Below are positions 57,431 through 64,000 of a stretch of 64,000 bases of DNA, piece by piece; the stretch's first letter is position 1; every line of letters begins with the position of its first letter. The stretch lies in assembly GCA_015680685.1 (NCBI GenBank), contig MNCI01022649.1:140068-204067 (forward strand), read 5' to 3'. Source of the DNA: Gnetum montanum. Taxonomy: Eukaryota; Streptophyta; Gnetopsida; Gnetales; Gnetaceae. Made by a program: the position numbers and the translations under genes. The notes below the pieces were generated by a model. The model worked only from the letters and a program-made list of their open reading frames with translations. It made no database searches and had not been told where the DNA came from.

Positions 57431-59990
57431 TCGGTCACAACATATGTGAGCATGACCATTTGGACATTGGAATGTGGTGGCCTTGAAGGCTGCTTGAGTA
57501 GTGGAATAGTAGAGGCAATTTTAGGTTCAGAGGCACCAGCCACTAGTGGGTGCGAGGGTGTGCATACATGATTGGGTTAAAAGAAGGGGCGTGTCTGTGG
57601 CTTGGCTTCTGGTCCACTCGGCTGAGGAGCCGGTTGTATGTTGACAGCCCTCACAGCATTGCGTTACTATGGCTGTGATAGTATTTCTTCTTTCATCGGT
57701 GGGGTAGGTGGCAGCTAAGTGGGATGTTGTGGAGGAGTCGCAAGAGAAGGTGATGGAGGATAGAACAGATGTGGGTTCTCCCCCCTGGGTGATCAAGATT
57801 AAGGTTGAAAATACTCCATGGGGTGATAGTAACTTTGAAAGGTAGCATGACTGGAAGAGTCTCATGGAGAGACTAGTTGCTGAACATAGTACCCATAGGG
57901 ATTTGGCTATTTGTAAGGGTATAGCTACCTTGGATGTGGCATCCCCCATGTTTGTGAGTGCTTCCACTACTAGAAGTGCTCATATGGTTGCAGTGTCATT
58001 CCACTTGGATAATATCCTTGCTGTTGTTGGTGGAATTGCCTGGAATTTCCTTGTGGATAAGGCAACCTTCGGGGTGTTTGCTGTTGTGCCAAGAAATGTT
58101 TCAATGCATACACCCTAGACTCTTAAAGATGTAACACCACNTGTTTCAATGCATACACCCTAGACTCTTAAAGATGTAACACCACAGGACAACATCCCTT
58201 AGGATTTTCATATTGGCATATGCCATATTCATCATCCTCCTCGATGTCAAAGTCTACAACCTGCTTTGCTACGGCAACTTTGCCCCTACCCTTATGTTGG
58301 GCACGTTCAGCTTCCTTCTTCCTGCGTCGATCATGATCATTACCTTATTCTCTGGACTCTTCTGCAATTTTCAGCACACTTTGGAATTTTTCATCCAAAG
58401 AGTCCCACATCTTATCTACCTTTGCTGATATTTCAAATGCAAACTTTTATAAACGTAAGAATTTTTAGTTCACCACTGCTTCCAGTGGTGATTCCTCCTC
58501 CTCATCACAAAATTGAATTTCCCTTTTTCTAAGGGAAGGATCCCGGTTGAATTATTCTACACTCTCCTTCTTTCTAAGTTCCCCTTCCTCTTTGGCCACT
58601 TGCTCAATGAGGTGCTGTAGTTGATGGGCCCTTAGCTCTGACAGTCTCCCTTGGGTGTACACGCCAAGGGTCTTTCATGTTTCAAAACAGAGCCCATCAA
58701 TGATGTGGCGAAGCTGCGCCTGCTAAGAGTAGCCATGACCAGGGCACCGATGTAATATTGAATAGTATCTACTCATAGCTGCATCCAAGGGCTCATGATT
58801 ACCTTACTTCCACCCTTGGATTTTACGTCTCAAGTTCGCCACTCTGGAGTATGTTTGATACTTGTCATTGAAAATCTCAAGCATCATACTCCATCTTCTG
58901 ATTGATTCTGGTTCTAAGGACCGATACCAGCTTTCAGCTTTCTTGATGAGTGTGCAAGGGAATAGCTTCAACTTCTTCCAATCATTGTCAATGTTCTGCA
59001 GCATGCAGGCATCATGAAATTCCTATAGGTGAGTTTACAAATCACAGTTGTATCCCCCTTCAAATCTGGGGATGTTCATATCAACATGCTTGATATGGCT
59101 AACCTTTACATGCCTACTAGGGATTTGATCTACCTCAATGATCTAGAGCATGCTCCAAGTAGCCAACAACGACTCATCTGAGTCATAGTCCTATTGATGA
59201 CCATGATGTCTGTGATGATTCCGGCTACCCCTCCTTCCATGCTAGCAAGCATCGCACGAGTGGTCATGCATTTCCTTATATTGTCCCTTTCGAACCTTTT
59301 TACCACCATCCTTACGCTCCTTCCTACCTCAATTACGATCAGAGCCTAAGCTGGATGAAGGTGTAGGAGAGTAAGAGGATGGAGAAGAAGGAGAGGTATC
59401 GCCACTGCTCTGGTGTCGATCTTCCCCTCTACCCTGATGATGGCCTTAATCATCCTGCCCAGCCTTGCTACATGACCCTCCATCCCCTTGAGGATCTTGA
59501 TCACTTAGAGGCTTGTTCTGAATGATGGACTGGAGGATCTGCTGCCCCATGGGAAGTTCGGTCAAATGGGTATCATGAAAGATTGGATCCTTATTGTCCT
59601 GCAGCCCTTACAAGAATAAGGAGTTACTGAATTATTTCCCCTTCAGATGTTCATATCTGTCCACCTACTACTAGTCTCGTGCCCATTGAGCCTCCATGGG
59701 ATGATAGTCTCGGTAGTCATGATCCTCCATGACATACTCCACTCCATGGTCCTGGATGCCTAATCTGCCAAGATTGTGAAATAGCATCGTAGGAGCCGAT
59801 CGGTTAGGCGGTAGCACGATGTTACCCTCCATGTCCCACTATTGCAGATGCTCATTCTGATGGAGGATGAATGTGAAGTCAAGGACATATTCATCAGGAT
59901 GCTTGTATACCACCCGACATTCTTGTGGCATCAGTGGGTTGGATACCTCTCTCCTGTGAGAATACATGTTGGACATTAGATAGTCCATGT
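57431..59990 (-). pseudogene. A2 gag
   Basis: The core, 58804-59004, is open: KLKLFPCTLIKKAESWYRSL, then MMLEIFNDKYQTYSRVANLR, the retrotransposon gag domain. A His/Arg/Ser-rich stretch lies upstream (59200-59460). The finger near 58190-58250 reads YGICQYENPKGCC, in which the first Cys has become Tyr and the His has become Asn, so it no longer fits CX2CX3HX4C. Pro/Gln/Tyr-rich C-terminus. A few stops and one assembly seam. Confidence 0.75.
58097..58185. other. Single-N assembly seam with a 44-bp duplicate
   Basis: The N at 58141 separates two identical 44-bp sequences (58097-58140 and 58142-58185), as at 44594. Confidence 0.88.
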
Positions 59991-60092
59991 AATCGATGTA
60001 CCTTAGCATGCATAAATGTTTCTATCCTAGGTCCATTCCAACAACTTGAATGATAATTTCACTAAGGTTAGATGACGCATGTAAGACTAACA

Positions 60093-60111
60093 GTCCCCAG
60101 CAACAGTGCTA
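60093..60111 (-). promoter_or_regulatory. A2 primer binding site (tRNA-Asp type)
   Basis: The minus strand TAGCACTGTTGCTGGGGAC differs from the Athila tRNA-Asp site by four transitions, one base from the 5' LTR. Confidence 0.8.
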
Positions 60112-60112
60112 A

Positions 60113-61054
60113 TGATGAGTGGCTAGGTACCCCTACGCCCAACCATACGAATCATAGGCGTTCACACATGACTCAGTCAAATTCCGTAGACTGTAAGCAC
60201 TTAACATACACCAGACTCTAACCAGCAAAACCTTGGGTTAGAATGGTCATTGTCCTTCCAATCTTACTTGTGATGTTCTAATGGTGATGGTTAAGTAAGG
60301 TTTAGGCAACTAATTTTTATAGCTTTTTGCATATCTTTTGGCTTCTAATTAAGGTATGAAAAGTAAGGAATGAAATATTAACTAATATATAATTATCCTA
60401 ACTTATATTCTAGCTATTCCTAGCATAAGTATCCGATCCCATCTTCTGGGCACATTTTGAGCATCCCCTAAGCACTTCTAGGTTACCATACGTTAAGCGT
60501 CACTGGGTTTACCAAGTGTTGGATTACATTCAAGATGGTCGTACTTATGGCCTTTACAAACTATAAAGAAGTGATAGTGATTACAATAACAATAATAGAA
60601 ACTTAAGTAATTAACAAGAAATTAACAAAGCATAAGCATATTAAGCTACTGAATGCATAAAATGGCTAAGTCTAAATGTTGCAAGGAATGCTTGAAGAGT
60701 TTGTCTTTATTTTTGTCACGCCAATGGGCTTAGATACATCAACGCTCAAATAAAGAGCCGAGCACTTTTCTTACACCTGCTGCGGGCACTTGGAAAATAT
60801 TCTATCTCCTATGGGAACAAACTACAAGAGCTTCCCTACAACTAACTGAAAGGTGCCTCAATGAGGTGGAAGGCCCTCTTATTTATAGGCCGAAAAAGGC
60901 ATCGCATAAATGGGGCCATGTCCATGCATGGAAGGATGCATCGACGGGGCTACGTTGATGGGGCCACGTATATGTGGCCATGTCAACGCAGCCGCATATA
61001 CGGGACCCCATATACGTGACCTAGTAGATGCAGCGACCAACTAACACTTCATCA
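60113..61054 (-). repeat. A2 5' LTR
   Basis: The 942-bp partner of 50601-51516. It has a TATA near 60880-60893 and GGGCCACGTATATG-like U3 palindromes at 60910-61020. Confidence 0.88.
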
Positions 61055-61059
61055 TCTAT

Positions 61060-62128
61060 TATAGATAATATAAGGTTGACCAATGCAAAAAAGAAAAGAA
61101 GAGAACATTCTACAAGAAATTCTTAAATAGCTTAGAGAGCATTTTGTCATAGTCAATGCAGAAATAAAGTAATTGGTCCAAGAAAACAAAATCCTATTAA
61201 TGGAAGAAGCCTAAGGGATCCAACAAAAGTCTACCATTAAAATTAACACATGAAAAAATGAGGTCAAGAAGCACAAAAAATTAAAAACACATTTCAAAGA
61301 ACAATTGGAAACATATAAATAAGTTAATGAAAATAAAATATAGATGAGAAAATGTAAGATTAACATGGCAATGTAGCGGCTAACGAACTAATAACACATC
61401 TTGGACACCCTCACTTTGGTTCAAATTATCTTGGACACCCTCACTTTGGTTCAACTTATCTTGGACACCATCACTTTGGTCCATTAAGTTGAACTAAAGA
61501 TCAAGGACCTATGGATTGAAGATTTGACAAAGTAAATGAAGTTGGCGAATCTACACTACACCAACTTAGCCATGTTAATAACAGTTAGACCTAGAATAGA
61601 GTTAGAGAAAAAAAATTTCATCATGTATTCAATGTATGAGAAGGAGTTTACAAATAGAAAGGATGTCTAACAAAAGTTACACATTACTAACTCAGTACTC
61701 TAAATTGTCAAAGCTAGTTACCATGATCAGAAGAATGTTGTGGTAAACCTAGCTAAAAGAATGAGTGATTATCAAGATCTGTAAAAACTAGCCAAAGTCT
61801 TTGAAGCTAAACATATTTTCTTTGAAACATGATATGTGAAGGCTAATGAGCTATTTTCCTAGTTTTCATATCCATGGGAAGTGTCTACATCAAAAAATAT
61901 TATAAAATTAACCTAGATAGATAACAATCCTAGGATAAAAGAGGATAAATTACAAACATTACTAAATCAATTTCAATTAAAAAAACTCATTACACTAGGA
62001 ATAGGAGTCACTAATAAAATAGAATCCTTCACCAAAAGGAACTACATGAAGGTCTGCATCTCCAATTTTGAAGATTTATCAAGTTTAATCCATTTTTTGT
62101 TTTGTATTATTCATCAATGTTGTTAATT
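61060..62128 (+). pseudogene. A4 accessory ORF, main fragment
   Basis: Plus-strand coding DNA matching the A2 ORF C-terminus: a coiled coil (GIQQKST-like, KLKTHFKEQLETYK, near 61210-61330), ANLHYTNLAMLI (61555-61590), SYPWEVST (61866), and an end near 62128. Reading it needs one frame shift near 61085, and Gln codons have become stops. A 30-bp triplicate lies at 61398-61487. A2 sits between this and 50373-50600. A4 is inverted with respect to A2. Confidence 0.6.
61398..61487 (+). repeat. 30-bp unit in three tandem copies (in A4 ORF)
   Basis: ATCTTGGACACCCTCACTTT with GGTTCAAATT repeats at 61398, 61428 and 61458 (the third is incomplete). The period of 30 bp keeps the frame (ten codons per unit). 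Confidence 0.85.
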
Positions 62129-62277
62129 GTGTTTTGTAATCCACTCAAATTAAGATGCAACACTCAAAGTCAATTAGTAATTATTATTTGTATGTAATGT
62201 GTTATTAAGACCATATGACCCCATAATTTTTGTAACGTTATCCTTATTTTAGTTTAACAAAAGGATGAGTTTTTGGT

Positions 62278-62291
62278 TAGTCATGAGGGTA
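62278..62291 (+). promoter_or_regulatory. A4 polypurine tract
   Basis: TAGTCATGAGGGTA precedes the plus-strand LTR, like CAGTCGTGGGGGTA in A2. Confidence 0.6.
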
Positions 62292-62890
62292 TGATAAATC
62301 AAATCTTTTTGTATGACAATGATATTATATCAATGATTTCATAGATGTGAAGTAGTGGGTTGATATCATGAATATAAATATCAGTCCACTATCATGTTAA
62401 AATTACCTTTTAGTTAAGTAGTAGCCAAGATTTTTCAATTTTTTTCTTAAACTTAGCAATAGTTGTAAGTGCCCATAGTGTGGTGATTAATTGTTAATCT
62501 TTATTTGACTGGAGTATACTTGAATGTATTCTGTATCAAATAATAAAGATTAAGATTGTTCTTCATCATTGTAGCATATCACTTAGATTAGATTTAGTTT
62601 CCTAATGGAAATTACTTTTATTATATTATTTACATTTTCATTTTCATATACTTTTATAATGTCATCTACATTTAAAATTTTTGTTAGATATTTGGTAGAA
62701 TGAGTACAATTGATTTCATGCATAAAAATATAACTATCAAATAATCCAATAGTGGCTTAGCTTGATTAGCTTAATTTCAAGTTACTTGATAATCCCAGTG
62801 ATGATTACATTAATATGAGGCATGTCTAACAATTTGGAAATGGATACTTATACCATAGGCTAGTTAGCATTTTATTTCCATTGTAGGAAT
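62292..62890 (+). repeat. A4 3' LTR, incomplete, plus strand
   Basis: The reverse complement of the A3 LTR from its U3 end: TGATAAATC start, TATAAATAT near 62380, then the collinear blocks ATATCACTTAG and CAAGTTACTTGATAATCC. Similarity fades near 62890, so the end is lost or cut. Confidence 0.65.
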
Positions 62891-64000
62891 GATAATTAGT
62901 GAAGCTCGAATTGGTCCTTGTTTCTATCTTAGTGACAAATTCTCTTAGTGGTTAGTTGATCTTGAAGGTTTATTATGAAGTTATTATGGTAGAAATTTTT
63001 CTTAGTAACAAATGATTTGAAGTTATAAAATTCTAATATCTCTCAAACTATAGAAACTATAAAGAATTCTAAAGTTTTAAATTTTTTTTTACCTAATGAT
63101 TTATATGAATCCTTGTCAAAATATATCACTTTACATTACATGTTTTTTTAGTTTATTAGATTTATTTTCCAAAATAAGGGCTTTATACCAATGTCTCAAG
63201 TTCTCCATGAATGCTATGAAATTAATTTTTCGCATGCTCTCTATTTTTTTGAATTACTTTTGCTTGTTGAATTGGCCACTTCTAAAATGGTTAGGAAATC
63301 ATTAGAACTTAATGTTTGTTATAAATCAATGTAATACTATTATTGTGTGGGAATGGAAAGTGGTTTCAATCCATATTCTTTTGAAAACTCTAAAATTCCT
63401 TGCTAAATTGAATTAGAAGAACTTCCTTGTTTTTTTTAGGTATTGAAAAAAAATTAGCAACATTGGAAAAATTCTAAAGATAGAATCAAAAACTTTACTA
63501 GATGGTGTGCAACATACATGTTATTTTGTAGAGATTAATTTATAGTAGAGGAAGAAAAAATTAAAAATCAAGGTCCATAATTAGCATTTTTCCTAAAAAA
63601 TTACATACTACAATTTTTGAGGATATTATAGCTATTGTCATCATGAATGTCATGTTATTGAAATTTGTCATATTCTTAATAAAAAATTTGTTCATGAGGA
63701 AAAGAAATAATAATATTTAGAAAATGCAAATAATGTTATTTTTCATCCAACACATATGAAATCTTCTTCACCAAGTTTTCAATCTTTTATTAATCCTTTT
63801 AATTCTAAAGATGCCAGTAAAATCTTAATATCTAAAGAGAATTCCTCTAGAAAAAAATTCAAGGACTAGCAATGAAAATACTCATGCAAATGAATTTCAC
63901 TTAGTGTAATACAAAAACAATAGGCCTATAGATAATGCTTTAAAATTAAAAATCCCAAGGATATCTCCTTCTCTCTCTACTTCCACTATTGTTCTAAATG
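62891..64000 (+). other. AT-rich end of window, possibly a decayed gag fragment
   Basis: No clear gene. Near 63600-63660 a plus-strand frame ends YCHHEC after a GYYSY stretch, which could be a decayed CX2CX4HX4C zinc knuckle. A Ser/Lys-rich stretch follows. This would suit a retrotransposon gag on the plus strand, but it is weak. Confidence 0.25.

Larger units (their letters stand above)
50601..61054 (-). mobile_element. A2: complete non-autonomous Athila-like element with a large accessory ORF
   Basis: LTRs of 916 and 942 bp, perfect TCTAT duplication, tRNA-Asp primer site and polypurine tract are all present. Inside, on the minus strand: gag, protease, then no RT, RNase H or integrase, then an untranslated segment homologous to that of A1, an internal promoter-like region and a ~990-codon ORF up to the 3' LTR. 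It would have needed pol from a related element such as A1. Confidence 0.85.

Noticed and set aside
63590-63700. Zinc knuckle of a further gag at the right end
   Set aside because: Two of the four metal ligands are not visible without assuming changes; kept only as a low-confidence note.

Overview
The window looks like nuclear DNA of a seed plant with a large, repeat-rich genome. It is built almost wholly of old, nested LTR retrotransposons, and I found no convincing host gene, tRNA, rRNA or CRISPR array. The plant assignment rests on plant-type elements (Athila-like and Tat-like Ty3/gypsy, Ty1/copia) with tRNA-Asp and initiator tRNA-Met primer sites. The species cannot be told; a gymnosperm-like genome would fit but is not shown. 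Coding remnants are full of TAG/TAA/TGA where the family has CAG/CAA/CGA/TGG, as expected from long decay of methylated cytosines.

Left half (1-41478): a Tat-like element T1 on the minus strand. Its 5' LTR is at 40388-41478, running into an assembly gap; gag is at about 37-38.7 kb. Its protease region is interrupted by a complete second Tat-like element T2 (8973-36856; 1.67-kb LTRs; target duplication GTTAG). T1 resumes at 8972 and runs off the left edge. T2's RNase H domain is in turn interrupted by a complete Athila-like element A1 (14110-23376). In both T1 and T2 the protease is followed by a short-period tandem array and then by a plus-strand (antisense) gene with several introns in matching positions. 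In T2 the RT, RNase H and integrase lie beyond this antisense gene.

Right half (41479-64000): after a 436-base gap comes C1, a copia-type element with gag but no visible pol. It carries an ORF that resembles the putative plant transposon protein family. C1 interrupts the gag of an Athila-like element A3, which itself sits in an older LTR fragment (A5). Next is A4, an Athila-like remnant on the plus strand, split by a complete non-autonomous element A2 (50601-61054; perfect TCTAT duplication). A2 has gag and protease, but its RT/RNase H/integrase are replaced by a roughly 990-codon coiled-coil ORF. A1 has pol but lacks this ORF, so the two are complementary.

The most interesting pattern is shared across families. 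The accessory ORFs of T1, T2, A2 and C1 are each preceded by a region that repeats the short, often palindromic motifs found in the U3 of that element's own LTR. In A2 this comes with a second TATA box. This suggests accessory genes with their own LTR-like internal promoters. The antisense genes keep introns while the sense ORFs are intronless, as expected if genomic RNA is spliced only in the sense direction.
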